From assembly GCA_007026445.1 (NCBI GenBank), contig VDMD01000006.1, forward strand, positions 558,001 through 622,000: a stretch of 64,000 nt of DNA, in the 5' to 3' direction. Below are positions 22,740 to 38,311 of this stretch, piece after piece (position 1 is the stretch's first letter; every line of letters begins with the position of its first letter). Below the pieces are notes generated by a model. It was given only the letters and a program-made list of their open reading frames with translations. It did not search any database and had not been told where the DNA came from. Source of the DNA: Schizophyllum amplum (lineage: Eukaryota; Basidiomycota; Agaricomycetes; Agaricales; Schizophyllaceae). The position numbers and the translations under genes are program-made.

Positions 22740-24684
22740 CTACAAGGCCGGGCTCCAGACGCTCCTTGCAGGGGCCGATCCGTCGTCCGCCTTGGTCCCC
22801 CGGCCAAGGCGGTACTTTTCTGTGAGCACCGCCAGCCTCGACGTGTACTCATCGACGCCAATGTAGGCTCCACACATCCGCCGCTTGCCATCGAAAGCAG
22901 ATCGCCCGTGCAACACACGGTGATTGTCAATTACTGCCACAGAAGGTCAGCTCCCTGCATACGGTGCGCGGCCGATGAGAACTCACCAACCGCCGTGCCC
23001 GGCTTGAGCTGCACCCAGTATTCTGAGTCGGGGCTCGTTAGAAGCCGCTGCCATGCACGGATTGCGTTGTACCTGTTCGCCCGAGTCAGCTTTTGGGTAT
23101 AAATATATAAAGCGTGACGGGACGCACCAGTCCTCCACGACATAGGGATCGAGGTGGCTCATGGCACTCCGGTCGTCGTTGTTCCACCGCACTTGCGCGA
23201 GCGCGTCCGAGACACGATCGTGCGTGAGCACTGGGTAGCCGCCAGGCGGACTTGGTCGATAGAGGGCTCCCGCCTCGCCTGCCGCGTGAGCAGGGATGGG
23301 AATGTTTGACAACAGCTCGTAGGCGTTGGGGTCGAGTTCCTTTAGGATGGACGCGACGTAGAACCCGTCCACGAGGAGGGTGGCGCCGCCATCGCCGTCG
23401 TGTGAGAGTAGGTGGAAGAGTTGGAGGCCGCAGGGGTCGGTCTACAAGGACTTGAGTGGGGTATAAAGACGAGGAGGTAAGGAAACGCACGAAATAGGTA
23501 TTGTCGGTGTGGGGACCTAGCGCCATGGTTGTATACGCGGTATCGCCTTTGGACAGGTCGGATGTGAACTCCCAAAATTTGCCATCTAGTGAACGGTTAG
23601 CGTCCGTTGCGACGAAGGTAAGAAGGTTGAGATGCTCACACTGCGTCTCACGAATAAAGCCTATGCGCTGGGCTAGCTTTTCGGTCGCTTCCATCGTGAC
23701 AGGAACATCGGACACGAAGGAGAAGCCAAAACAATCCTGCGGACCTTCAGTCATTGGCCATCTTCGCAGATATTCCGTTGCATACGATGTTCGATAGCCA
23801 CTTGTAGACGCCGTAATCGTCGCTCATGACTTCGTAATAAGTGACTGTTGGTGGGGACTGAAGGATCTGGGAGCCCCATAGAATCTTCCTGAAGAGGTTG
23901 GATTAGAGTCGGATAGCCAGCAAGGGCGGACGACGCACTCCTTCCTCTCGGTCTTGGGAGCAATCTTAGGGTCATAAGATGTCTGCTGCAACCAATTCCA
24001 TGGGTAGAGAGAGATATGTCGTTCTGTTTCTGGCCCTGGGAACGCGGTCAGGCCTGCTGAATGCCCAAGAGAATGCAGTACGTACAATGAACTTCCAAGC
24101 CCTCGAACTTGGCCTCCACTTTCATGGGAGATATGTCCGCTGGTATCTAGCACTTGCGCATCAGCAGCAGCCTCCTCTGAGGACAACACAAAACGTACCT
24201 CGAAAGTGTTCACCAGCCGCTGCTTCGTCACCGGGTGGAAGCACTTTGGGCACCTGCGAGCTGAGTGTTAGAGCCCTCCTAGAGGCGCAGGCGGATCACG
24301 CACCGACAGTGGTCCCTCAGCCATATGTTGTGGCTGCAAGGCTCTTCAATATGTGTCGCCCCCTTGCAAGCATTGGTAGCCCCGCACGTACAATCTCGAC
24401 CATGTCCGCGTATCCCACCCGATCGCGACGCGCCGTTCGTCCGCGCTGACGATGGGGAGATCGTCGGGCAGTATTGGCGGGAGCGCTTGGAATAGGAGCT
24501 CTGCGGCGTCTTCGTGTGTCTTGAGTGCTGCAGCGGAGGCCGCGGTGCGCCTGCTGCCCGCGGACCACCTTGCCCCGGCTGCGCAAGCGGCGGTCAGTCT
24601 TGAGGGAACAGTGGTGGACAGGGACGAAGAGGAGGCGCGGCTTTTGGCCGCACGCAGGACTTGGGTAGCCCCTCTCTTGAGCAT
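22740..24684 (-). CDS. Trimethyllysine dioxygenase (carnitine synthesis)
   Basis: Fe(II)/2-oxoglutarate enzyme catalysing the first step of carnitine biosynthesis, 3-hydroxylation of N6-trimethyllysine (EC 1.14.11.8), expected in mitochondria. Exon 1 encodes an Arg/Ser/Ala-rich presequence from the ATG at 24684. Splicing then builds SRFHNIWLRDHCR followed by CPKCFHPVTKQRLVNTFE, the zinc-binding N-terminal domain of the gamma-butyrobetaine/trimethyllysine hydroxylase group. The catalytic domain has GFSFVSDVPVTMEATEKLAQRIGFIRETQ, the iron-binding H-x-D in LGPHTDNTYF, and the distal His in VIDNHRVLHGRSAFDGKRRMCGAYIG. The long YVASILKELDPNAYELLSNIPIP region is intact. It has at least seven introns. 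The resemblance is closer to trimethyllysine dioxygenase than to gamma-butyrobetaine dioxygenase, but I judge this from motif order only. Confidence 0.88.
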
Positions 24685-25047
24685 CCCGACTCTGAGGATG
24701 TGGCGGGAGGAGAAACACAGCGGGATGCAAGTTCCGAACCGCCCTGGATCGGTCTCGGTCAACGTTACAGTTGATCATCTCTATCTTCTAGCTTCAGCGC
24801 TCAGCGCTCAGCGTCCACTACCATTTGGCGTTTTGCTGGGTGCTCAAGCGCTCAGCTCTTGCTTGTATGACCCACGAATTAGTCGAGCTCCCGGCCGACT
24901 ACAGTGACTTCGAATGAGGGAGAACCCGTCAGCGGACTAGTGTACACTACACAGGTAGCAGGCAGATACAGTAAACAAACGATTCAGAGCATTATGGTAT
25001 AGCCTATGTGGGTGTTGCTAAACGTACATTAGAGATCGAGCACGGGT
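24685..25047. other. Intergenic spacer with GCGCTCAG repeats
   Basis: Upstream of the dioxygenase and downstream of the copper-fist gene. A short direct repeat of GCGCTCAG occurs three times between about 24796 and 24856. No gene was seen. Confidence 0.45.
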
Positions 25048-26444
25048 TCAGTTCCATTGCCCTGTCGCGGAGTCGAAGAGGTCGAGAGGGAAGTCGCCCA
25101 CTGACAACGCTGTCAACGGTATCACAGTCTCTGCCTCCCCTGCCGCGCGTCGCGAGCCATCGGCCGCGCTGATGTCCTCGAATAGTTGCGCCATGCGTCC
25201 ATCCAGCGCAACCGCGTCATTACTGGCACCCTCCGGCGGCCCCCATAGTCCAGACAGCGACCACGGCGCGGGCCCCTCGGCGATCCCGTTGTTGACTATG
25301 TCGGTGGCGTCCTCGAGCGACTCCATCGTCGCTATGCAGTCGTCCGGCGGCACAGTCATGATGAAGCAGCTTAAGCAGGACATGGTGCATTCAGCGGGCT
25401 TCTTGCACATCGGCGTGGGCTCCGTGGGTGAGGGTTCATGCGGGCATGAGCAGAGGTCGCCGCATCTGTTGGCGTCGCATTCCAGTCTGAGAGCTGGAAG
25501 TTGATCCGAGGTCTGCGGTTGTGGATTCGTAGTCGGGAAGAGGAGGGCAGAAGGCACGGACGTGGACAACGGATCTGTAGGCGGTGCCAGAGCCAGAAGA
25601 TCGGCGAATAAGCTGTCGGTGGTAGGAGGAGGGGGTGTAGGGTGGCGTTGCTGCTGGTCTGGCGGAGGATATGGGAAGTTCGATGGTGCGCCTTCAGCTG
25701 AAGAGAAGGTGGCAGAGCGGCTATGTTCGTAAGCCTGGCTGTATGGGCTGTACGCGTGCCCATGCGTCCTGGTTGACGTTGACGCGATCGGTAGCTTTGC
25801 TTGCTCAAATTGTGAATGCTCCGACAGGGAAGGTGTGGGCAGGGGAGATGGCGAGGATTGCGGGGCGCTTCCCCGGCGAGGATGCCGATCGGTTGAGGTG
25901 AGGTCGTCTGAGCGCGCTGCTTTGCCACCGTCTCCTTTAGCCACCTTCGTCTTCTTCGTCTTCGCGGACGTCTTTCGTGGCGACCAACAAGCGCATTCTG
26001 TGTCTTCCCGGCAACAGCATGCTGAGCATCGTTTCCGTAAGCTTTGGCTGCACAGCGAGGAACTTTGCACGCACCAGTGCCATGAGCAGCCTCCCCTTCC
26101 TCCTTGGTCATGCATTGGCAATGTATGTGCACCTGCTTGACCTTGCGCAATTCGCGGCAGTGGCCGCACTGTGTTGTGGGGCGGCCCTTTCTTCGTACTT
26201 CCTGGAGCGGCCGATCCGCATGCTGGCAGCCCGTAGTGCGGTGGCCCTTAATGCATGGCTCGCTGGGGAGATGATAGTGTGTTGTGGGATGGGGAGTTTG
26301 TAAAGCCAGTCGGCGAAGGACGATCAGCATATCTTCAGAGCGAAGCTGGTCCTCTACTCACCAGGCGTATTTCTTTCCGAATAACTCGACCTGGTGGACA
26401 TAAGTAAGTCTTGAAGGAGATGAGCGAAGGCTGATACTGACCAT
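25048..26444 (-). CDS. Copper-fist transcription factor
   Basis: Copper-responsive nuclear regulator of the Ace1/Mac1/Cuf1 group. The copper fist is assembled by splicing: ATG (26442-26444), exon 2 (26362-26390: VELFGKKYAC) and exon 3 (26075-26262: EPCIKGHRTTGCQH, RPLQEVRRKGRPTTQCGHCRELRKVKQVHIHCQC). It contains the CIKGHR and RKGRP signatures and the CGHC-to-CQC zinc ligands. Exon 4 (25048-25997) continues in frame with a low-complexity Ser/Pro region. It then has a Cys-rich cluster (CDANRCGDLCSCPHEP, CKKPAECTMSCLSCF), the type that binds Cu(I) and gates activity in Mac1/Cuf1-like proteins. Intron 1 directly follows the ATG and has the weak donor GTCAGT. Intron 3 spans 25998-26074. Whether it activates uptake or detoxification genes cannot be told. 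Confidence 0.9.
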
Positions 26445-26938
26445 TTCGTATACACTGAAAGTCGCGAGTTGACCGTGTAAGGCGGACAGAGATACAGGGC
26501 TTCAGCAGATATATGTCGGCGTCCAACAGCTTGTTGGCGAGATCCGAAGATGGTCGGCGATTGTGCTATGTTCTGTTATTTTATGAGATTAGCTGAGAGC
26601 ATGGGATGCGTCACACGCTGATCATATGTTATGGTAGAGAACAGAAAGCCAAACCTGGCCAGGCACAGGATTACGGCCCGCAGGTATTGTGACCGGAAAA
26701 GGAAGGCATTGTTCTCTGAGTCTACGTATGTCGGTGACATCGAGCGCTGCCTCAAGGACTACTGAGACCAGAGAATTTTGCTACCAAGCGCTATGTGCGA
26801 GGCGGCAGATGGACCCTAGATCCGGCAATGGGCAGTGCAGCGAATTCGGAGAGTTCGAGAGCCATGATGCAAGCATGAAGTTATACGACAGATGATGCCT
26901 GGTACTTCTATCGTAGCGGTAAGTGGAAGCACCTCGCT
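26445..26938. other. Intergenic spacer
   Basis: Upstream of the copper-fist gene and downstream of VPS34. No gene is supported. A roughly 60-nt segment near 26645-26710 loosely resembles 18590-18650 in the opposite intergenic region. Confidence 0.35.
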
Positions 26939-29972
<3,034 letters not shown>

Positions 29973-30363
29973 GACGCGTATGTTGCTCTCTATGCTCAAG
30001 CAGAGTATACCCTATCCGAGCCTCGAGTTAACACCAGCTGAATGGATTGGCTACGGACGGTGGCAGTCGAGATCAAGCTTGTCGGCAACGCGTGCGCGGA
30101 AGGGGCAATTGTGGCAAGTCGGACCGAGGCAGCCGCCTTTACATAATAACACGTGTTCAGAGCACGCGCGCCACTTCAGTTGAACTTCAGTACGGGCTGA
30201 AGCTGGGGCAGCCCCGAGCCGGGCGTACAACATGAGCCTACCCCGATGAGAAGCAGATTGACCTTCACCACAACGCCGATGGCCCAAGGTACGCTTAGTG
30301 GCAGATAGTATAGCGCCTCCATCATAAGTACAGCACTAGTGGATTTCAGACTATGACATTCGC
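29973..30363. other. Intergenic spacer between VPS34 and the SDR gene
   Basis: VPS34 promoter region. It carries an imperfect TTCAGTTGAACTTCAG element near 30174-30189 that resembles palindromic elements upstream of the cyanase and MADS genes. No gene was seen. Confidence 0.35.
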
Positions 30364-31622
30364 CTAAGCCTTCAGTGTACTCTCCATGTCCTGAGCATAC
30401 GGCGCAATCTTGTTGGTGCCGTTCGCGACCAGCATAACACCACCGTCCACGTCCAGGCGCTGTCCGGTGACGTACTTGGAAGCACCGCTTGCAAAGAAAA
30501 GAATGGGGCCTGGGCAATCAATGAGACGGATACTCAAGATCAAGGTAAGATGAGGGTACCAATGATGTCGTCGGCGCCGCCAGAGCGGCCTAGCGGTATG
30601 CGCTCGTTGTTCGATGGGTGTGACATGGCGGCCTCGTGGAACGATGGGTTCGCATCCCTGCATAGACGGTAAGTCTCGCGCCATCCTCGTTGCATGTCAC
30701 GTACGTGTCGTACGACCCGGGGGAGACGGTGTTCACGCGGATACCGAAGGTGTAAAGCTTCGATGCCAGGATATTGCTGGTGTGCTCCTGACCCGCCTTT
30801 GACGCTTGGTACGCTGAGAAACGCGTCAGCAAGACCCATGCGTAGCAGTCTAGTGCATAAGTAACTCACCAGGAATGCTCCAGTACGGATTCCAGAATTT
30901 AGCGGCGATGCTGGAAATCTGGATGACAGATCCACGTCCATCGCCGAGCTTCGCGGCCGCAGCAAGGAGGGGAATGAGCTTTAGCGTGAGGGTGTACGGT
31001 GCCCAGGTGGTGACGGCGAACTGCTCCTTCCAAGCATCTGCAGGCGAGAAAGCGAGGGGGAACGGGCACTTCTGGTCCATTCCCTTCGTAGGGTCGTGCG
31101 CCTCGTCGACAGTGTCGACGTAAAACGGACCAGCCTGCAACGTTTCATTTAGCGCAAAGGAGACAAAGAACAGCAACACCGCACGTTGTTCACCAGGACA
31201 TCCAGACGCTCTTCCTTAGACTTGATGAATTCGGTGAGCTTGTCAATATCCTCCTCCTTGCCCAGATCGCAAGGGAATCTGAAGACGTCGTTCAAGACGG
31301 CAGTAACAGCGGAGAGTTGACAGATGCAGGCTTACGGGATCGTCTTGCCTGGCGCGATCTGGTCCATCTTCCCAACGACATCCGTGAGTTTGCTCTCGCG
31401 TCTGCCGGTAATATACACTGTGCGTAAAGCGTCAGCAACTTCTTCAGCTGTGGAGGACACGCGGCAAACACCTTTCGCGCCACCCTTCACGAAGGCTTCA
31501 GTAGCCCAAGCGCCGATTCCCGTACCGCCCCCTGTAATCAGAATGTCAGAGGCAGGGCATACGAGTCGAGGGCGCGTCTTACCTGTGACGAGGATCACTC
31601 GGTCGGCCACGCTGAAAGACAT
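30364..31622 (-). CDS. Short-chain dehydrogenase/reductase (classical SDR)
   Basis: NAD(P)-dependent oxidoreductase with a Rossmann fold; substrate unknown. The ATG at 31622 opens MSFSVADRVILVTG, and splicing completes the cofactor motif T-G-G-G-T-G-I-G (intron near 31532-31582). Later blocks are VYITGRRESKL, LDVLVNN joined to AGPFYVDTVDEA (NNAG motif), GSVIQISSIAAKF (catalytic Ser) and AYQASKAGQEH (catalytic Tyr and Lys, YxxxK). SKLYTFGIRVNTVSPG and RLDVDGGVMLVANG follow near the C-terminus. About 300 residues in roughly seven exons. No neighbour suggests a pathway; it is the last gene of a minus-strand run that starts at the trimethyllysine dioxygenase. Confidence 0.88.
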
Positions 31623-33296
31623 AGGTGCGATTGTGAAAGTGGGGGATAAGGTAAGAAGTGCTGTTCTCAGGAAACAGCCGCCAATAAGTATCCCAGGAGC
31701 GCGTCAAATATGTAAAGGCACGCGCTCATCGCTGCCTGCGGGTCGCACGGGGGCCTCGCAACTGTCACTCGGGCGGCGTGCGCGCTATGCGGTAGATGAT
31801 TCAGGAGAGAGAGGGTGCATTATCCGGCATTATCAGTAGCGTGGATCACAAGAGCGCCAATGGTTCAGCTATCCTGCAAGCACCATCATGGTTCTAGCCG
31901 TGGGGGAAGGTCGACAACACGCACTCTTCACGTAGCCAGATGACCGCGAGGTCAGCTTTCAGAAAGAGTGATCTCGAGCGATGCTACTCTGGCCTATCAT
32001 ACACGCCACGCCGCATATAACGAGCACAAGGCGCGTCAACAGCGCTCAAGGAGAACTCGATCATCGTGGGATGAAGGTGAACGGTGTCGGCAATGGCCGC
32101 GTGAGAAAGATATGTCGTGACCCGAAGTCAAACCGTGCACGTGGTCCAGTGAAGAACGGAAGAAAGAAGTGTGCCACAAATGTCATTGATTGATACACGT
32201 ACGCAGAGCGTTCATGGAGCGCCTGTTTACCAGCACGAGTCATTCCAACCCTGTTCATACTATTCTTCTGGCCTTTGAGCAGGCCACATCGGGTACGCTG
32301 TTCTCATTGACAAGGCTTGTCCTTGAAGATCTTGACCTTTTATGTTCAGGCTCAGCGCTCAGTACTACGGCAGGCCGATTGCGAGATCTTGCACTGAGCA
32401 GAAAATGACGAGCGCAGACATAAGTATCTGAACTTCTAACGCGACAAGCATTGCCTGCCGTAAGTAGTATCAGAGGCGGCGTTGACATAACGGGAGCTGC
32501 TGCTTTGTTGTGTGAGCTTACATCCGAAATGGCGTCGGGGCGGCCGTGTGTCAATGCAGAAGGCCCCAGGGAGGCTCCAAGGAGGTCCGAGGCCCTGTCA
32601 GGAGCAGCATGCGCAGCTTCAACAAACGAGGGAAAGACAAGCCAGCCGGCAACTGCCGCGAGGTCAAACACGCGAGCCATGTGGGATCAAAAGCGGGGTT
32701 CACCAGGGTTCACGGCACCTTTGCGAGCCTTTGCGGCGTCCCTCGGGTGCCTCACGACAGCCTTGCCGTCCAGAATCCCCGTCCCAGGAGGCAGCGGCGC
32801 CGAATCCTCACTGTGAGAAGATATTAGAGCTTGAAGGAACGCATCGGGCTGCCGTCTTTCTGACAAAATTGCAGAGAATGCAGCGCAGAAGACTTGTTGA
32901 GGGCTGCGGTGTGATGGGACGGCATCGGGGTTGCTCGAACCAGGCTTCCAGAACACAAGAGTTCCCGCGACCGGCAAACGATCTGAATGAAGTGAATGAC
33001 GGCGTGAGAGTCTTACGGATGAGGTGTGCGGATGAGCGGCGCTGCCAAGCTGCCGAACGGATACGAATTTGGTACATACTTAGATCCATTTGCACACTTG
33101 GTTGGAAGCAAACACGCAGGGTCTCTCCGAGCTCGCCGTTGATGTCAACTTGAACCCCGTCTCTATGTAAACCGGGTCATCTCGCCTGACACACATCTTC
33201 CTCCGTCCCTCTCTCCTCAATCCTCGTCTGCGCTGCACAGTGTAGGCCGTCAACGACAAGTACTCATACGAAGGGAGCCGACAGGGCTATACGACC
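31623..33296. other. Intergenic region with no supported gene
   Basis: About 1.7 kb. Several overlapping frames of 90-210 codons exist on both strands between 32250 and 33150, but none shows a motif, signal peptide or coherent splice series. I treat them as chance open frames in GC-rich DNA. The right end should hold the DUF6534 gene promoter. Confidence 0.4.
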
Positions 33297-35426
33297 ATGG
33301 GCGCTGGTCTGGATAATACGTGCGTGACAACTGCTGCTCAGCTTTCCCCTACTAACGGACAGTGTTTGCAGTCTTGGCGCCACCTTCATAGGCAAGTGAC
33401 GATCCCTCCGATCACGAAGAGACTCCCTAATCCTTAACGAACCGCGTAGGCATGGTCATTGCAGCCGCGTGAGTCCTTGTGCTACTCAATTGACCTTGTG
33501 CTTATTCCTATCTACCAGGCTGTTCGGAAGTGCGCCATCCCCCTTCTGTACCCACACTCCCCATTCATGATCCTCCCCAGTCACTTGTTCGCAGACCTAC
33601 TTCTACTTCGGCTCCAACACCAGAGAATCCAAGGATGGCACAGTATTAGCCAGCATGGTACGTCCGATCGTTCAAACACTCGCGAAAAGCAGACGAACCC
33701 AGCCCCTAACAGGTCACCTTCGTCGTCATCATGGACTTCGTTCACCAGATAGCTATCAGTAGCTGGTGTACGTCATTGATCTTCCCAAACTTGCTCGATT
33801 GAAGTCTGACTGCGTCTTCAGTGTACACTTACTGCGTAGGCACGCATCCTGCTCTTGGGTGGGAGGCTCTGACATTGCCCAGGTCACCGAGTTTGGAAAC
33901 ACTGCGGCTTTGTCGACGCTGCCATGGTGAGTACGCTTGTCAGTGGCACGCCGGCTTGCGCTCACAGACTGTTACTCCAGGGGTTTCTACGGCATGGTCT
34001 TCCCTACGGTGCGTCTATACAAGAGATACGACCGACCGACTCACTCATATTGGGCTCCCAGCTTTTCGTAACGTTCATGGTGCAAGGGTATGCCTTCGAC
34101 TTTACTCAGTCACTGCCTGTCTGAAGTCAGTACAGATTTTACGTTTGGCGTATCTGGCAACGTAAGATACTTGCCTCGTTTATCACGCTTTATACTGATC
34201 GTAAACGCAGTCAGTGGCAAGAGCTGGGTGCTCGCGGGGTTCATTGTGAGTACCACGTCTCCTCTCTAGTAGCGCATCTTGCTAACGATATGACCTTTCA
34301 GGAATTGTGCTCCATAGCGCAGGCTGGTACGTGCATTACCAATCACGCTCTGTTCTCCAGGCTGAACGACATGCTCTAGGATCTCTCATTTGTGCGTCGT
34401 TCGCGGCCCTGATTTGTCTTCGAACTGACCGTCCGATTAATCAGACTATATTGTCGCCACGTATGAGACGCCCGCCCTTGCTGTGTATCCCGCGCTCACT
34501 TCCGCATTCTAGCATCGTCACGGTTACATCGGCAGAGCAGTTGACCACTGAACTGCAGGTATGTGGCTTTGCCAAGTCGAGGATCTCGCACTCATCGCGC
34601 AACAGAAATATGTCATTCTGGTTAATGGCTTAGGAGCTGGTACAGACATTCTCATTACTCTTGCTATGTTGGCTCTTCTCAAGCAGTCACGCACGGCAAT
34701 CAAGAGGTGAGTGCGGCCTAGCTACTGTTTCACTCTTATTCAACGTCGAACCACAGGACCAATCGCCTCATTCGTACGATTGTAAGCATGCTTGTCTCGC
34801 CCGTACGAACACAGCTAATTACGACCTGATGTTTAGACGATCTTGTCCGTGACGACCGGCATGGCATCAACGTGAGGAGGTCGTTCTGCTTGTGGGAAGC
34901 TCATTGTCTGACAATACTCTCATAGGCTCTGCGCTGTCGGGGTATTGAGCATGGCCGTCGCCTTCCCTGGGCAGCAGATCATGATGGCATTCTACTTCAT
35001 GTTAACGAAAGGTGCGACCTATCCTGTTCTCTCCTTCCCCTCCCCGTCCTTATCCCACTAAATTCAATCTCATGCGCCTTCAGTGTACACCAATTCATTC
35101 CTCGGCACGCTCAACGTGCGCGATCATTTGCGCGAAGCGAGCGAACGCGCGAAGTGGATCTCGACCGCGAGCTTTATGTTTACGCGCTCACGCGATAACA
35201 ACGCTGCAACGACCAACGGCCCCGTCCGTACAACGCAGCCCGCACATACGGTGCATGAGCTTGGGGATCTCAAGCAGGATCCGGTGCGTCGCTTCGCTTT
35301 ACGAAGGACTTAATCGCTAACCACTGTACATGACCACGATAGCTTCATTCACAAGAGGAAACTGGCGACGACGAGCATGCGCACATCTCGGTCAAGATTG
35401 ATCGTGCGGCGGACTGTACTCAGTAG
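33297..35426 (+). CDS. DUF6534 seven-helix membrane protein
   Basis: Agaricomycete-expanded family of predicted seven-transmembrane proteins of unknown function. The gene is cut into many very short exons. Splicing from the ATG at 33297 gives MGAGLDNT-LGATFIG-MVIAAALFG-ITCSQTYFYFGSN, the family signature at helices 1-2, followed by FVVIMDFVHQIAISSWLYTYC and VTEFGNTAALSTLPW. Helix 5-6 material (GAGTDILITLAMLALLKQSRTAIKR, SVTTGMASTLCAVGVLSMAVAFP) precedes the closing block KVYTNSFLGTLNVRDHLRE. A charged cytosolic tail ends at TAG 35424-35426. The second intron (33392-33449) has a GC donor (GCAAGT). At least 15 introns are needed; exon ends between 34330 and 34600 are uncertain. Confidence 0.88.
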
Positions 35427-35762
35427 AGGTTGGCCGCGCACTGGGCCCGTTCCGCAGACCCGTCCGCTCTTTTTGAAGTGTATGTAGATTTCTGGACACG
35501 CAAATCGCATGGTTGTTTTGAATCGAAGTACTACTTGAAGCAGGGCGTTCCGGTTGACTTCGACTGCTCCAAGTTCCAATGAAACCTATGTAAGAGCCAC
35601 GTTGAACGGCAAGCCATTGCCAAGATCAATAGGCCGGGGCACGTGGGCGCGCTTGTCCGCCGCACCGTTCTTCCGTCCGACCAGCGTCCGACCATGGTCG
35701 CAGCGGGGGATTTTTTCTTGACTCGGTTCCTCATCCCCAACGACATGCAACCCTAGTCTATC

Positions 35763-38311
35763 ATGTCTAGTCTGTTTAGAAATCTCAGACTCCACCAGAT
35801 ATTTGGTGCCAACACAGATGTCGGGAAGACGATCCTCACAACCGCTCTGGTGCGCGCGTCCGCGGCGCGAGGACATGATGTGTTCTATCTCAAGCCGGTC
35901 AGCACCGGATCCATGAGCGAGGCGGACGATGGGTACGTGGCATGCTCGCTGGGATTTACCAAGCATACTGATTCTGAGAAGGCATATCCAACGTTATACT
36001 GCCTCAGTAAAGAGCGCAGTTCATACAGACTGCCTTTACCGGTTTACGGAGCCTGTCAGCCCCCACCTTGCTGTGAAGTTGGACCAGAAGAACGCTTCGC
36101 ATGTTTCTACCGCGCCCGCTGACGGCACTGTGGTCAATGCCATTGCGGAACATATTAGGACCTGCGCGTCTCGCTCGATCAGTCCCGCGATGGCACATAT
36201 GTACGTCGAGACTGCAGGAGGTGAGAGCATCCATGAAGAGCTTCGACGGCAACTGATTGTCTTTTGCAGGCGTCCACAGTCCCTCCCTGTCCGGCACGAC
36301 ACAACTCGATCTCTATCGTCCCCTCTTCCTCCCCACAATCCTTGTTGGCGACTCCAAACTAGGAGGTATATCCTCTACGATCTCATCATATGAATCACTT
36401 CATATGCGTGGCTTCATCGTCGACGCCGTTCTGCTCTTCCGCGAAGACTATTACCGCAACTGGGAATATCTGAAGCCTTACTTTGCGGAGCGCGGCATAT
36501 CTGTGTTTGCTGTGGACAAACCACCAGACGTACATGCAGACCCTGCCGAGAATTTTGCCTTGACGAACAAGTACTACGAATCCGTCACTTCAGTAGAGGG
36601 CGCAGACAGCATCTCTAGTGTCCTCGACCATCTTGACGCTGGCCACGCTACCCGCCTTACCGAGCTCAAGTCCATGCCGCGCCGCGCCCTCGACTCTATC
36701 TGGTGGCCCTTCGTTCAGCACGACCTCATCGCCGGCGAGAAAGACGTCAACGTCATCGACAGTGCTCACGGCGACTTCTTCAGCATCCACAAGCCTGCGT
36801 CGACCCCTCAAGCCTCCACCCTCCAGCCGCAGTTTGACGGCTCTGCCTCCTGGTGGACACAAGCGCTGGGCCACGCGCACCCGGCGCTGGCCCTTGCAGC
36901 CGCTCATGCTGCTGGGCGCTATGGACATGTCATGTTTCCACAGGCCGTGCACGCGCCTGCCCTCGACCTCGCAGAACGTCTCGTCCGCGGGCCTGGCGCC
37001 GGTTGGGCTCAGTACGCGTTCTTCTCCGACAATGGCTCCACTGGCATGGAGGTCGCGCTGAAGATGGCCCTGCGCGCGTATGCCGCCCGCCACGGCTTAC
37101 GTGGAGATCGGGAGGCGCGACGTCTGGGCGTGCTTGGGCTGAAGGGTAGCTACCACGGGGACACGCTCGGGGCGATGGATGCATGCGAGGATGGCGGTGT
37201 CTACTCGTGCGAGTGGCACGATGCGCGAGGGGTCTGGCTCGCGCCGCCGACAATCGGCGTTCGGGATGGCGCTGTGTGCATCACGGTACCCAAGCCGATC
37301 CTGGGGGCGGAGGCGGATGAAGTCGTGCGTGCAGACTCGCTCGCGCGCGTGTACGATGTGGACGCGCGGCTGGAGACACCGCTCGCACAGGCTTACGCGG
37401 CGCACATCACCCGTGTTCTGCGCGACGTCGAACGGCAGGGCACCCGCCTTGGCGCGCTTGTGCTCGAGCCGCTCGTCATGGGTGCGGGCGGCATGATCTT
37501 CGTCGACCCCCTCTTCCAGCGGGTGCTCATTGACGTCGTACGCGCCGTCGACAGCTCCTCGTCCACCCCTGGTTCCTGGTATGGCATGCCCGTCATCTTC
37601 GACGAGGTCTTCGCGGGCCTCTATCGCCTAGGCGTGCAGTCTGCTGCCCCGCTTTTGGGCGCGTCGCCGGACATCGCCGTATACGCCAAGATCCTCACGG
37701 GTGGGCTGCTTCCCCTCTCCGCCACGCTCGCGTCGCGCCCTATATACGAGGTATTCTTGAGCGACTCGAAGGCAGACGCGCTGCTGCACGGGCATTCGTA
37801 TTCGGCCCACGCTGTGGGGTGCGCCGTCGCGAACGAGGCGCTGGACCAGATCGAGCGGCTCGCAAAAGATGGGAAGTGGGGCGCGGCGAAGGCGAGGTGG
37901 GCTCCTCCGGCTGGGAATGAAGCTACTGGTGCGGCGGCCACGGTCGAGGACGCGCGGGTATGGAGCTTGTGGGACCCCGCATTCGTCAAAGCATTGTCTA
38001 AGGACAGCGCGATCGCGGAGGTCATGACCCTGGGCACCGTGCTGGCGGTCAAAGTCAAGGCGGCAGAGGGCGGGTACGTGTCGCACTCGGCACAAAACCT
38101 GATGAAGGGGCTCGCGGATGTCGGTGGCGGCGCGTACGAGAACGGCGATAGAAGTGGCTTGTCAACGGCGCCGGGCGGCGCCCCGTTTAGCGTACACTTC
38201 CGGACGCTGGGGGACGTCGTGTACTTTATGCTCAGCCTCAACACGGAGGAGAGCGTCATCCGGGACGTCGAGGATAGGATCTGGCAGACTGTACAAAACA
38301 GCAGCAGGTAG
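35763..38311 (+). CDS. BIO3-BIO1: Bifunctional dethiobiotin synthetase / DAPA aminotransferase
   Basis: One polypeptide for two successive steps of biotin synthesis: DAPA aminotransferase (BioA-type, PLP) and dethiobiotin synthetase (BioD-type, ATP). Exons are 35763-35932, 35979-36220 and 36270-38311. The N-terminal BioD part has the P-loop FGANTDVGKTILTT, YLKPVSTGS, and EPVSPHLAVKLD, then LVGDSKLGGISSTI. From about residue 280 the BioA part runs LDSIWWPFVQHDLI, HAHPALALAAAHAAGRYGHVMFP, YAFFSDNGSTGMEVALKMALR, GLKGSYHGDTLGAMDA, VIFDEVFAGLYRLG, and the PLP lysine in YAKILTGGLLPLSATLAS. About 815 residues, full length. Such fused BIO3-BIO1 genes are known from other fungi and plants. No defect was seen. 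Confidence 0.94.

Noticed and set aside
25371..26330. Long alternative frame through the copper-fist gene
   Set aside because: It contains the fist but then leaves the conserved Cys-rich C-terminus. Removing the intron at 25998-26074 joins the two real parts.
18560..26710. Similar 60-nt segments near 18590-18650 and 26645-26710
   Set aside because: Similarity is patchy and short; no shared ends or frame. It could be chance.
32250..33150. Overlapping 90-210-codon frames on both strands
   Set aside because: No motif on either strand and frames overlap in all phases, as expected in GC-rich DNA.
36590..38259. Long antisense frames over BIO3-BIO1
   Set aside because: Shadows of the strongly codon-biased sense gene.
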